From the NCBI GenBank assembly GCA_036845225.1, contig DAIUEJ010000001.1:1-64000 (forward strand): a stretch of DNA of 64,000 bases. Reading direction: 5' to 3'. This DNA is from FEN-680 sp036845225. Its GTDB lineage: Bacteria > Actinomycetota > Geothermincolia > Fen-727 > Anoxymicrobiaceae. The translations under genes were made by a program, and so were the position numbers. The notes beneath the pieces are model-generated. The model was given only the letters and a program-made list of their open reading frames with translations, was not told where the DNA came from and ran no database searches. Below are positions 12,618 through 20,516 of this stretch, one piece after another; within the stretch, counting starts at the first letter, position 1; every line of letters starts with the position of its first letter.

Positions 12618-12623
12618 ATTATA
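12618..12623 (-). promoter_or_regulatory. Candidate -10 element of a gyrB promoter
   Basis: On the minus strand TATAAT occurs about 97 bases before the gyrB ATG, inside the 149-base gap after the DUF721 gene. No good -35 hexamer is present 16-18 bases upstream, so this rests on the -10 alone. Confidence 0.3.
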
Positions 12624-12670
12624 TCATTAGAAGCGCACATTTCCCGTATGATATCCCGCATCCGGCGCAA

Positions 12671-13171
12671 TCAACCTTCCTCTTGCTCGCTTTGCTTGCT
12701 TGTACTGCTGGCGCGGACCAGCCTTTCGAGTGCTTTTCGCATCTCTTCGTCATCGAGGGCGCCTATGTCCTCACCGAGTTTTCCGCGCAGTTCCTCTGGC
12801 TCATTTCCCTTGTCCGGGCCTTTCGGCGCGATCTCGCCGGCTTCATCGCCAGCCCTCGCCCGCGACTGGACCCTTACTTTCTTGATCGATTCATCTGCGA
12901 CGATGCCGGCGATCTTCCTCATCATCTTATCGGAGGCCAGCGACAGTTCCGCGGCCCAGGCAGGGCTGTCCGCCGACACCGTGAGCGTCCCCCTGATGAG
13001 CCTGGTCGGGGCGCTGTGCTCCGCCATCCTGTCCCCCGCGATGTGGCTCCAGTTGACCGACAGCAGCTCGAGCTTCTGCTTCTTTCTCTTCGGGCCCGGG
13101 ACCCTGCCCCTCGATATGATGCTGCCCAGGCTCTCGGGCTCAGGCAATCGACACCTTCCCTTCTTCGACAA
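12671..13171 (-). CDS. DUF721 protein (DciA-like)
   Basis: A 166-residue protein of the DUF721 family, whose members lie between recF and gyrB in actinobacteria; related DciA proteins help load the replicative helicase. The core near residues 35-85 has the family pattern with WSHIAGDRMAEHSAPTRLI and LTVSADSPAWAAELSL. The N-terminus is basic and the C-terminal half is charged and probably disordered (EEMRKALERLVRASS). The start overlaps the 3' end of recF by 32 bases, which implies translational coupling. The helicase-loader role is inferred from the family and from gene position. Confidence 0.85.
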   Translation of the reverse strand: MSKKGRCRLPEPESLGSIISRGRVPGPKRKKQKLELLSVNWSHIAGDRMAEHSAPTRLIRGTLTVSADSPAWAAELSLASDKMMRKIAGIVADESIKKVRVQSRARAGDEAGEIAPKGPDKGNEPEELRGKLGEDIGALDDEEMRKALERLVRASSTSKQSEQEEG

Positions 13172-14246
13172 CGAAGACCCTGTCTCCGGGGACCTCGACC
13201 GACCTCGGCAGCTCGGTCGTCGTGATGAGGGCCTGGCTGTCCACTCCGACCTGCTCCAGGACCCTCTCTCTCCTCTTCTCGTCGAGCTCCGAGAGCACGT
13301 CGTCGAGGAGGAGCACCGGCACTTTCTGCGTTCGTTCGCGCAGGTACTTCTTCTGAGCGACGCGGAGGCAGAACGCGATGGTCCGCTGTTCTCCCTGCGA
13401 AGCTGCGAACCGCGCTCTTCTACCCCCCAGTCTTATTTCAACATCGTCTCTGTGTGGACCTACAACCGTCGCCCTTGCTCTCTTTTCCTCACTGACGTGC
13501 CGGCCCAGCGCGGCCATCATCGCCTCGGCGACCTCTTCCTCGCTCGCCCCCGCCACCTCGAACGTCCCCCGGTAATCCAGTTCCAGCTCTTTGTCCTCCC
13601 CGGAGATCGCCCTGTATGCTTCGCTGGCGAAACCCGTCACGCCTTTCAACATCTCCAGCCGCTCCACCGTCATGGCGGCGCCGGCTTTCACGAGCGCGTC
13701 GTTCCACGGGGCGAGCGCCTGCTCCAGGTTCGCTCCCTGCTCCTCCCACCTTCTCAGCAGCGCGTTTCTCTGCCTCAGCACGTGCCTGTATTGCTGAACG
13801 GTGTTCGCCGGCAGCGGGCCCAGCTCCTCCATGGTCTCGTCGAAGAGCTCGCGCCTTCGCCCGGGGTCGCCCTTGACCAGGTACAGGTCGTCCGGCGCGA
13901 ACAGCACACACTTCAATATTCCTCTCGCCCTGGCGCCGCTCTCGACCTTCTGGCCGTTCAACTCCACGTTTCGTCCACCCGGGCCGAACGCGATCTTGAG
14001 GTTCAGCCTGTCGTCGCCGTCAGTCACCGCCGCCCGCACGGACGACTGCTGTTCACCGTCCATCACCAGTTCCCTGAGCCTGGGCGCCCTGCTGGATCTG
14101 CCGTGTGAGAGGAAATAGATGGCTTCGAGCAGGTTGCTCTTTCCCTGGGCGTTGCGGCCGGTGATTATGTTGCGGCCTTCGGAGAAGTCGATGTCCTGCC
14201 GCGTGTAGTTTCTGAAGTTTGACAGCTCCAGCCTGTTCAGTATCAA
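13140..14246 (-). CDS. recF: DNA replication and repair protein RecF
   Basis: An SMC-like ATPase that helps load RecA at gapped DNA in the RecFOR pathway. The N-terminus is typical (MILNRLELSNFRNY), with Walker A GRNAQGKSNLLEAIY. The signature region SQGEQRTIAFCLRVAQ and Walker B VPVLLLDDVLSELDEKRR follow. Length (368) is normal. Its stop lies inside the DUF721 gene. It stands 67 bases after dnaN in the classical dnaA-dnaN-recF order; recR is also in this window (43698-44297). Confidence 0.97.
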   Translation of the reverse strand: MILNRLELSNFRNYTRQDIDFSEGRNIITGRNAQGKSNLLEAIYFLSHGRSSRAPRLRELVMDGEQQSSVRAAVTDGDDRLNLKIAFGPGGRNVELNGQKVESGARARGILKCVLFAPDDLYLVKGDPGRRRELFDETMEELGPLPANTVQQYRHVLRQRNALLRRWEEQGANLEQALAPWNDALVKAGAAMTVERLEMLKGVTGFASEAYRAISGEDKELELDYRGTFEVAGASEEEVAEAMMAALGRHVSEEKRARATVVGPHRDDVEIRLGGRRARFAASQGEQRTIAFCLRVAQKKYLRERTQKVPVLLLDDVLSELDEKRRERVLEQVGVDSQALITTTELPRSVEVPGDRVFVVEEGKVSIA

Positions 14247-14313
14247 GTGGCTGTTCTCGACGCGACCTGTCCGTCGCGCCCGCTATGCTGTTCCCTGCCG
14301 GTCATTCGCGGTG

Positions 14314-15408
14314 CTATCTCAGCCTCACTGGCATGAGGATGTAGTTGTACTTCTCGCTGTCCTCTGTCCTCACGAGCGCGGGCTTCAGCGGGTCGTCGAG
14401 CCGCATCTCCACCTTGTCGCTCTCAACGCCAGGCAGCGCATCCATCAGGTACGTGCCGTTAAAGCCTATCTCCATCTCTTCCCCGACGACCTCGGCGGGT
14501 ATCTCCTCTTTCGAATCTCCGACTTCCGGCGTCTCGGTAGCCACACGCAGGTGATCGCTGTAGACCCCGATCCTGATGTTGTGCCCGAAGATCAGGGCTC
14601 TCTTCACCGCTGCTGTTATCTCGTCCTTCGGCACTTTCACGGTAGTCTTCTCGCCCTTCGGGATCAGCTGCTTGTAGTTGGGGAACTGTCCCTCGATGAG
14701 CCTGCTGCTTATCACCATGTCGCCGAGCTTGAACATGACCTGCTTGCCCTGCATCTTCATCTCGACGTCGGCGTCCCCTCCGCCGGCCAGCCTCGCCACT
14801 TCGTTCATCGTCTTTGTGGGGATGATGCAGTCTTCCCAGTCCGCCACGTTTCCGCCGACGCCCACTTCTTTCCACGCCAGCCTGTAGCTGTCCGTCGCAA
14901 CCATCTTGAGGACAGAGTCGGCCACGTTCTTCTCCACCAGGGTTCCGGTCAGAACGGGCCTCTTCTCATCTGTCGACGAGGCCCTCGCCGTCTGCTGTAC
15001 CGCGACCATGAACTCTCCGCCCGGTACCTTCACCACTGACGAACCTTCCCATGACGGTATCTGCGGAAAGTCCTCCGGCATCATCTCGCGGATGCGGTAC
15101 TCGCCGCCCGCTGATTTGACCGTGAGGAACTTCTCTCCGGTATCGATCTGGATTGTCCCTGAGGTGAGGCTCTTGATGACGTCGCCCAGCAGCCTTCCGG
15201 ACACGACCGTCGAACCGCTCTCGGAGATCTCCGCCTCCAGCTCCGCGCGCACGCTCATCTCCAGGTCGGTGCTGCTTATGGTGATCCGGCCGCCCTCGGC
15301 CGTTATGAGCAAGCCCGAGAGTATGGGCATCGTCACCCTGCTCGAGACACCTCTCAAGGCTGTCTGAACAAGACTGTTCAGCTTCTCCTTCTCACAGGAA
15401 ACTATCAT
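14314..15408 (-). CDS. dnaN: DNA polymerase III beta subunit (sliding clamp)
   Basis: The 364-residue processivity clamp of the replicative polymerase. It starts MIVSCEKEKLNSLVQTALRG and shows the three-fold repeat of the clamp. The C-terminus YNYILMPVRLR matches the conserved M-P-x-R-L/I end that lines the partner-binding pocket. It is separated from dnaA by 367 bases that carry the origin unwinding region, and followed by recF. Confidence 0.98.
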   Translation of the reverse strand: MIVSCEKEKLNSLVQTALRGVSSRVTMPILSGLLITAEGGRITISSTDLEMSVRAELEAEISESGSTVVSGRLLGDVIKSLTSGTIQIDTGEKFLTVKSAGGEYRIREMMPEDFPQIPSWEGSSVVKVPGGEFMVAVQQTARASSTDEKRPVLTGTLVEKNVADSVLKMVATDSYRLAWKEVGVGGNVADWEDCIIPTKTMNEVARLAGGGDADVEMKMQGKQVMFKLGDMVISSRLIEGQFPNYKQLIPKGEKTTVKVPKDEITAAVKRALIFGHNIRIGVYSDHLRVATETPEVGDSKEEIPAEVVGEEMEIGFNGTYLMDALPGVESDKVEMRLDDPLKPALVRTEDSEKYNYILMPVRLR

Positions 15409-15453
15409 TCGTACATTCCCCCTGGTAGCTGCTGCCTCGACTTACAGGTCAAG

Positions 15454-15459
15454 ATTATA
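15454..15459 (-). promoter_or_regulatory. Candidate -10 element of a dnaN promoter
   Basis: TATAAT on the minus strand about 46 bases before the dnaN ATG. The -35 region is poor, so the call rests on the -10 alone. Confidence 0.3.
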
Positions 15460-15508
15460 TATCAGAATCACGACAGCTTTTCACAGTGCACATGATTCTT
15501 TCTTCTGT

Positions 15509-15562
15509 ATTTAAATATATTTATATTAGTAGTAATAGTAGGGACTGTTGATATGTGGAAAA
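15509..15562. promoter_or_regulatory. Origin unwinding module: AT-rich DUE, DnaA-trios, DnaA boxes
   Basis: Read on the plus strand, an all-A/T run (15509-15528) leads into TAG TAG TAA TAG TAG (15527-15541). A short GGAC spacer follows, then TGTTGATAT (15546-15554) and TGTGGAAAA (15554-15562), both close to the reverse DnaA box TGTGGATAA. In the basal unwinding system of Bacillus subtilis, DnaA boxes, a GC spacer, 3'-GAT-5' trios and an AT-rich element occur in this order and orientation. Function is inferred from that match. Confidence 0.7.
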
Positions 15563-15775
15563 GAGCCTGAATATCCCCTTTTGAAGCCAGAAACTCGACT
15601 TTGAGGCTCTGGATTACCCGTGGACAAGGGGCAAGAGTGTCCACATCACGAGCAGTCTGCGTGAGCGAGGCGACCGGGGACGGTTGAAGGATTGTGTAAG
15701 AGCCAGCACGCGGGAGCGCCTTATCAACGCGGGTTTCACATGCTTGTCCACACGAGCACGAGGGGGAACGGGGCA

Positions 15776-17170
15776 TCAGTTTGCTTTGTTGATCATGTTT
15801 GTGAGCTCGGTGACTTCCTGAAACGTCTCGCGTTTTGTCTTGATCAACGATTCTATCTTTCTGCATGAGTGAAGAACGGTGGTGTGGTCCCTGCCTCCGA
15901 ACTGACCGCCTATGGCGAGGAGCGTGGCGTCGGTCATCTCCCTGACGAGATACATCGCGACCTGCCTCGCGTGGACCAGCGGCCGTGAGCGGCTTTTCCC
16001 CTTGAGGTCGTAGACGGATATGTCATAGTAGGTGGCGACCAGGGTTTGGATCACGTCCGAGCTGGGAGTCCTCGACTGGTGGAACTCGGCGACCTGGTCC
16101 TTCAGAACGTCCTGCACCATCTCCAGGTCGATTCGCTGCCCGTACAGCTTGGCCGAGGCAACCACCCGGTTGAGAAGACCCTCGAGAGAACGGATGTTGT
16201 CTTTGACCTTGGAGGCGATGAAGATCAGCGCGTCATCGGGGATCTCCACGTTTTCAGAGCGCGCCTTCAGATAGAGGATGGCGAGCCTGGTCTCCAGGTC
16301 GGGCGGGGTGATGTCGATGGTAAGACCGCCCTCGAACCGCGACCGGATGCGGTCCGCCAGCTGCGGGATCTCGCTCGGCGGCCGGTCACTCGAGAGCACG
16401 ATGTGGCTGTTGGACCCGTAGAGCAGGTTGAAGATGTCGAAGAACTTGCCCTGTGTGGCGTCGGTCCCGCTCAATGCCTGGATGTCGTCGAAGAGGATGA
16501 TCTTGTTGTTGATGTACTTCTGATCGAAGGTCGCCTTGTCGCGCTTCATTGTGATGGTCGCGATGAACTCATCGATGAAAGTCGACGTCTGGACGTACTT
16601 GACCTTGATGCTCGGCGTGATCTTCTCGGCATAGTCTTTGATGGCGTAGAGCAAGTGGGTCTTTCCAAGGCCGGTGCCGCCGTAGATGAACAGCGGATTG
16701 TACTTGTCCCCCGGGAACTCGGCGACCATGAGGGCCGCGTGATAAGCGAACTTGTTGGAATCCCCCACCACGAAGTTGTCAAAAGTGTATTTCTTGGGAA
16801 GGCCGGGCTCCTCGGGCGTGAGGCGGCGGCCGTCCTCCCGGCGCTCGCCCGAAGAAGATCTCATGGCCATCGACTCGACCATCTCCGGCGGGCTGGCAAC
16901 CGTCAGGATGACTTTGACCGGGTGCCCCGCAGCGGCGGATGCCGCCGTCGTGAGGATGTCCACGTACTTCGAAGCGATGATGTCCTTCGCAAAAGAGCTC
17001 GGCGCGCCGATCGTGAACGTGTCGGCGTCCAGAGAAACAGGCTTCAGTGGTGAGATCATCGATGAAAAGATGTGGTCCGGTATCTGGCCGTCGACCCTGT
17101 CCAGGCTCTCGCTCCAGACCTGTTCAATTCCCACCAGGTCCTCCTCCTCGAGCACTACGTTATGGTCCAT
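15776..17170 (-). CDS. dnaA: Chromosomal replication initiator DnaA
   Basis: The AAA+ initiator that binds DnaA boxes and melts the origin. Domain I is at residues 1-90, followed by a short variable linker. The AAA+ core has Walker A GGTGLGKTHLLYAI, Walker B KIILFDDIQ, and an arginine-finger region ADRIRSRFEGGL. Domain IV carries the signature GGRDHTTVLHSCRKIE that reads the DnaA box. Length (464) is normal. It is transcribed away from rpmH, as in most bacteria, with DnaA boxes both upstream and downstream. Those in its leader suggest autoregulation. Confidence 0.98.
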   Translation of the reverse strand: MDHNVVLEEEDLVGIEQVWSESLDRVDGQIPDHIFSSMISPLKPVSLDADTFTIGAPSSFAKDIIASKYVDILTTAASAAAGHPVKVILTVASPPEMVESMAMRSSSGERREDGRRLTPEEPGLPKKYTFDNFVVGDSNKFAYHAALMVAEFPGDKYNPLFIYGGTGLGKTHLLYAIKDYAEKITPSIKVKYVQTSTFIDEFIATITMKRDKATFDQKYINNKIILFDDIQALSGTDATQGKFFDIFNLLYGSNSHIVLSSDRPPSEIPQLADRIRSRFEGGLTIDITPPDLETRLAILYLKARSENVEIPDDALIFIASKVKDNIRSLEGLLNRVVASAKLYGQRIDLEMVQDVLKDQVAEFHQSRTPSSDVIQTLVATYYDISVYDLKGKSRSRPLVHARQVAMYLVREMTDATLLAIGGQFGGRDHTTVLHSCRKIESLIKTKRETFQEVTELTNMINKAN

Positions 17171-17252
17171 GCAGGTTGCCCCCCTTGCCCTGCGCCGACA
17201 CCAGACAAGAGCCGATCCGAGACTCCGTCCAGAAGACCTGGCACTTCACAAG

Positions 17253-17375
17253 TTATCCACAGCCTGTGGATAACAGCCGCCGCCAACCCGCACAGATGCC
17301 GCGTCTGGGCCTACCGGCAACGTTATCAACAAAAACAGGCAGTTTATCAACCACCTTATCCACATTTGTGGAAAA
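17253..17375. promoter_or_regulatory. DnaA-box cluster upstream of dnaA
   Basis: Perfect boxes TTATCCACA at 17253-17261 and 17356-17364 and inverted TGTGGATAA at 17265-17273. Near-matches are TTATCAACA (17323-17331), TTATCAACC (17344-17352) and TGTGGAAAA (17367-17375). The first two perfect boxes face each other across three bases. The cluster lies between the likely dnaA promoter and its start codon, so it can serve as part of the origin and in dnaA autorepression. Confidence 0.85.
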
Positions 17376-17427
17376 ACCCCCAAATGTGCAAAAAGCCCAG
17401 GCCTCTGACCTGGGTCTTGCGCGGAGG

Positions 17428-17457
17428 ATTATAACAAGGCCCTCGCGAGCAACGCAA
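17428..17457 (-). promoter_or_regulatory. Candidate dnaA promoter
   Basis: On the minus strand TTGCGT (17457-17452) stands 18 bases from a perfect TATAAT (17433-17428). It would give a leader of about 250 bases that contains all the upstream DnaA boxes. The -35 matches the consensus only in its TTG. Confidence 0.45.
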
Positions 17458-17674
17458 TACGTTTTGGGTGGCAACTTTATAAATCTTCTGAATAGGCATC
17501 ATAAGGCTGGGTCACTCAACAATCTCAGGCCCCGCCACTGTGCGGTATGCAGGCATCCGAAAAGGGTTCAGGCTCGAGGGTGATATCTCCATGTCACGCA
17601 GGAACAAGCTGGCGAAAGGACCCGGAGAGGTGCGAAAAACGCTTGATGCCGGGCACTGGTACCGCTCATCTTCT

Positions 17675-17702
17675 TTGACAACAATGGGGACTCCAGTATA
17701 AT
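17675..17702 (+). promoter_or_regulatory. Promoter of the rpmH-rnpA operon
   Basis: Perfect TTGACA (17675-17680) and perfect TATAAT (17697-17702) separated by 16 bases, ending 44 bases before the rpmH start. This is the best sigma-70-type promoter in the window. The rest of the 576-base dnaA-rpmH gap holds only the DnaA boxes and the candidate dnaA promoter; I see no gene there. Confidence 0.85.
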
Positions 17703-17746
17703 TTAGCCTGCTTCTATCGCCGACGCCGACGTCCAGAGGAAAGCCA

Positions 17747-17881
17747 TTGAAAAGAACATATCAGCCTAAGGTACGCAAAAGAAAAAGAGAGCATGGCTTC
17801 CGCAAGCGGATGCAGACTAAGGCGGGGCGTAGGATCCTGAAGCGCAGGAGGGACAAGGGGAGGGCCCGGCTGACGGTTTGA
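17747..17881 (+). CDS. rpmH: 50S ribosomal protein L34
   Basis: A 44-residue, very basic protein of the large ribosomal subunit. It reads [17 protein letters not shown] after the start and includes the L34 hallmark HGFRKRM and [13 protein letters not shown]. The start is TTG at 17747, with AGAGGA 7 bases upstream. There is no in-frame ATG before the conserved KRTYQP. It heads the rpmH-rnpA-yidD-yidC-jag operon. Confidence 0.97.
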   Translation: MKRTYQPKVRKRKREHGFRKRMQTKAGRRILKRRRDKGRARLTV

Positions 17882-17892
17882 GGCGGCTCACA

Positions 17893-18279
17893 ATGCCCGA
17901 AGAAGACGGGCCCGGCCTCCGGTGGGTCACCGGCTCGAAGGAGATCAGGTCAATAAGAAGGGCCGGAATCCTTCAGCGAGGAAGCCTGGTGTTTGTCTGG
18001 ACTTCTGAAAGCGTCCCAAACGAGGCCGACCATGCCGCAGTAGCTCTGGTGACCCGCCGAGGTTTCAAGGGCGCGGTCGCCCGCAACCTCGCAAAGAGGC
18101 GCCTCAGGGGCAGCGTTCTTGACAAGCGCGACCTCCTCGAACCAGGCAAGAGGTACCTCATAGAGGGGCGGCCGGGACTCGAGAAGGTGTATTACCAAAT
18201 ATTGGTAAATGAGATAAGCGACTTACTGTTGAGGTCTGTGACTTGCGTGAAGAAAGGGCGAGAGCCTGGCGGCGAATAA
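17893..18279 (+). CDS. rnpA: Ribonuclease P protein component
   Basis: The protein subunit that helps the RNase P RNA bind and cleave pre-tRNA 5' leaders. The basic RNA-binding helix appears as ARNLAKRRLRGSVL, a variant of the RNRxKR motif in which the second Arg is Leu. The ATG at 17893 has GAGGCGG six bases upstream. A TTG at 17878, overlapping the rpmH stop, would add five residues. The 3' end overlaps yidD by 37 bases. Identity rests on the motif, the size and the invariant position after rpmH. Confidence 0.92.
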   Translation: MPEEDGPGLRWVTGSKEIRSIRRAGILQRGSLVFVWTSESVPNEADHAAVALVTRRGFKGAVARNLAKRRLRGSVLDKRDLLEPGKRYLIEGRPGLEKVYYQILVNEISDLLLRSVTCVKKGREPGGE

Positions 18280-18473
18280 CGCTGTTCCCTATACATATAT
18301 ACAGGAAGCTTATTTCTCCGACCCTGAAGCCGCGGTGCAAATATTACCCGTCCTGCTCCGAGTATTTCGAGCAGGCTGTGATGAAGTACGGGGTTCTCAA
18401 AGGATCGGCCAAGGGGCTATACCGGATAATGAGGTGTCATCCGTTCGCTGAAGGCGGGTACGACCCTCCCTAG
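18243..18473 (+). CDS. yidD: Membrane protein insertion efficiency factor YidD
   Basis: A 76-residue protein with the family core: LISPTLKPRCKYYPSCSEY, an AVMKYGVLKGSAKGLYRI helix, and RCHPFAEGGYDPP. It is thought to assist YidC/Sec insertion at the inner face of the membrane through an N-terminal amphipathic helix. The TTG start overlaps the end of rnpA; a GAGG lies about 8 bases before it. It is followed 9 bases later by yidC. Confidence 0.93.
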   Translation: MREERARAWRRITLFPIHIYRKLISPTLKPRCKYYPSCSEYFEQAVMKYGVLKGSAKGLYRIMRCHPFAEGGYDPP

Positions 18474-18482
18474 ATCGGCTCG

Positions 18483-19715
18483 GTGTTTAATTTGCATTTT
18501 GCAGCAATCCCATTGCTTGGACCCATAAGCGAGTTCTTCGCTAAGATACTTCAGTTCTTCAACACCTTCACCGGCAGCTTTGGCTGGAACGTAATCCTAC
18601 TGACCATCGCGTTCAGGGTAGTTGTCCTGCCGCTGTCGATAAAGCAGACCAAATCAATGATCGCCATGCAGCGCCTCCAGCCCCAGCTCAAGGAAATCCA
18701 GAAGAAGTACAAGGATGACCGCGAGAAGCAGGGCCAGGAGATGATGAAGCTGTACAAGGACAACAAGGTCAGCCCCCTCGGCGGTTGCCTGCCGCTGATA
18801 CTGCAGCTGCCCATACTGTTCGCCCTCTTCGAGGTGCTCCGCAATGCGCCGACGTACATACACTACAAGACCAGCTTCTACTTCCTGGGCATCAGCAACC
18901 TGATCGCAACAGGGAAGACCCTCTGGACAGGCGGCATGGTGAATATGCCCAAGGTGCTTGCTGTAGGGCAGCACGCGACCAAGGCTCTCGACAAGGGGAC
19001 TCCAACGCACGTAACCGGGCATGAGTACTTTGCGGTCATCGTGCTGATCCTGTTGACCATAGCGACCGGCTACGTCTCTGCCAAGATGATGACGAACGAT
19101 CCGAAGCAGGCGAAGATGATGGCGTTGATGCCTGTCATCTTTGGTGTTTTTGCGTGGATCCTTCCAGCCGGCGTAACCCTCTACATCATAGTCACCAACG
19201 TTCTGATGGTAGTCCAGCAGTATATACAGTTGGAAGCCGAAGGGTTCTATGACACGAAACGAGCCCAGCGTCTGAAGACCGGCGATCCATTGAAGTGGTA
19301 TGAGCGATGGCGGTTCCAGGGCTATGACTATGGCTCGGTAGTCCTGACTGCCGTCAGGATCAAGAGGCGTCCCAAGCCCGAAGAGGCTAAGCCTGCAGCA
19401 GCAAAAGGAACCAAAGCGCCCGCTGCTGCCACGAAGGGCGGCAAGCCCGCGAAGTCACCGCAGGGTAAAGCCGGCAAAGCCACGACCGGTGCTGGCAAGA
19501 AGCCTGCGGGCAAGAAATCCACAGGTACGCCCCAGGGCAAGAAGCCGGCTCAAAAGCCCGCAAAGAAGCCTGCGGCTGAGAACGAAACGGAGCAGACTGC
19601 CGACACTGCCTTGGATCAGAACGATTCAGACGAGACCGGAGCGAAGCCAGCGGCGATGAAAGCAGACAAGGGCAAACAGTACCCGGCGAAGAAAAAAGGC
19701 ACGCGTAAGAAATAG
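18483..19715 (+). CDS. yidC: Membrane protein insertase YidC/OxaI
   Basis: The insertase that puts proteins into the membrane alone or with SecYEG. It has the compact Gram-positive-type core, with hydrophobic segments near residues 32-55, 100-125, 180-200 and 220-250 and a charged hairpin after TM1 (QTKSMIAMQRLQPQLKEIQ). Conserved SPLGGCLPLILQLPILFALF follows. The start is GTG at 18483. Residues from about 290 onward form a long Lys/Ala/Pro-rich, low-complexity tail ending PAKKKGTRKK. Basic YidC tails can bind the ribosome, but this one is unusually long. It is followed closely by jag. Confidence 0.96.
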   Translation: MFNLHFAAIPLLGPISEFFAKILQFFNTFTGSFGWNVILLTIAFRVVVLPLSIKQTKSMIAMQRLQPQLKEIQKKYKDDREKQGQEMMKLYKDNKVSPLGGCLPLILQLPILFALFEVLRNAPTYIHYKTSFYFLGISNLIATGKTLWTGGMVNMPKVLAVGQHATKALDKGTPTHVTGHEYFAVIVLILLTIATGYVSAKMMTNDPKQAKMMALMPVIFGVFAWILPAGVTLYIIVTNVLMVVQQYIQLEAEGFYDTKRAQRLKTGDPLKWYERWRFQGYDYGSVVLTAVRIKRRPKPEEAKPAAAKGTKAPAAATKGGKPAKSPQGKAGKATTGAGKKPAGKKSTGTPQGKKPAQKPAKKPAAENETEQTADTALDQNDSDETGAKPAAMKADKGKQYPAKKKGTRKK

Positions 19716-19738
19716 ATTTGGGTGAGAGAGGTCTTCGA

Positions 19739-20512
19739 ATGAAAGAAACGTCATGGGAGTATACCGGCCGAACGGTTGAAGAAGCGACTCAGATTGCACT
19801 GGAGGAGCTCGGCCTCGAGCGGGACGATATCAACGTTGAGGTCCTCGAAGAGTCTCAGAAGGGATTCCTCGGGCTCGGAGGGAAGGGCGCGAGGGTAAGG
19901 GTTGAGCTGATCGGCGAGTGGGAGGTCCTGGGCCAGAAGGCCCAGAAGCAGGACCTGGAACCGGAGGAGCTGGAGGAGACAGAAGAGCAGGAGCAAAGGC
20001 CTGCGCCAGTTGCACAGAGCGAGGATTTTGAGGAAGAAGAGTTTATTCCGCGGGAAAGCAGCGATAAACCGGTGCTTATGGTCAAAGAGATACTGAGGAT
20101 GATCGGCGTAGACGCAATGGTCGAGATCCACGAGCGGGAAGACTCGGTACTGGTAGATATTTGGGGCGACGACGTTGCCATCCTTATCGGCAAAGGTGGG
20201 GCCACGTTGGATGCGCTCCAGTATATCGTAAACATTGGTTGCCGAAGAACCGGAGAGGTGACAAAGAAGATAGTAGTTGACGCGGAAGGGTACCGAAGGC
20301 GCAGAAAGGACAAAGTAGAGAAGCTGGCGGAGCAGACGGCCAGAGATGCTACGCAGAAGGGGCAAAGCATCGAGATGCCTCCAATGTCAGCGGCTGAGCG
20401 GAAAATAGTCCACATGGCGCTGCGAAAAGAAAGCGGCGTATGGACCGATAGTACCGGAGACGAACCCAATCGCAGGGTTGTAATACACCCCGAAAGTAAA
20501 AGTTCCACGTGA
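19739..20512 (+). CDS. jag: RNA-binding protein Jag/KhpB (Jag_N, KH, R3H)
   Basis: A cytosolic RNA-binding protein of 257 residues. The Jag_N domain (about 1-55) has EYTGRTVEEATQIALEELG and KGFLGLGGKGARV. The middle is acidic. The KH domain (about 115-180) has the loop LIGKGGATLDALQYIV. The R3H domain ends the protein (MSAAERKIVHMALRK). The ATG at 19739 follows GAGAGAGG; a TTG at 19718 is the alternative. Its stop codon lies inside a parS-like palindrome (20501-20516). Confidence 0.94.
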   Translation: MKETSWEYTGRTVEEATQIALEELGLERDDINVEVLEESQKGFLGLGGKGARVRVELIGEWEVLGQKAQKQDLEPEELEETEEQEQRPAPVAQSEDFEEEEFIPRESSDKPVLMVKEILRMIGVDAMVEIHEREDSVLVDIWGDDVAILIGKGGATLDALQYIVNIGCRRTGEVTKKIVVDAEGYRRRRKDKVEKLAEQTARDATQKGQSIEMPPMSAAERKIVHMALRKESGVWTDSTGDEPNRRVVIHPESKSST

Positions 20513-20516
20513 AACA
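20501..20516. promoter_or_regulatory. parS-like ParB site overlapping the jag stop codon
   Basis: AGTTCCACGTGAAACA matches the parS consensus TGTTTCACGTGAAACA at 14 of 16 positions, including the whole CACGTGAAAC half. A near-identical copy lies at 21741-21756, and parAB lies about 2.6 kb further on. Confidence 0.8.

Larger units (their letters stand above)
15409..15775. other. dnaN-dnaA intergenic region, probable oriC with unwinding element
   Basis: No gene is visible in these 367 bases. They hold the most AT-rich stretch near the origin (about 15500-15540), TAG-type trinucleotide repeats and two abutting DnaA-box-like 9-mers (15546-15562). Weaker boxes follow: CGTGGACAA at 15619-15627, GTGTCCACA at 15637-15645, TTATCAACG at 15721-15729 and TTGTCCACA at 15744-15752. 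This is the layout of an origin with its melting site. The limits of oriC cannot be set from sequence alone. Confidence 0.75.
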
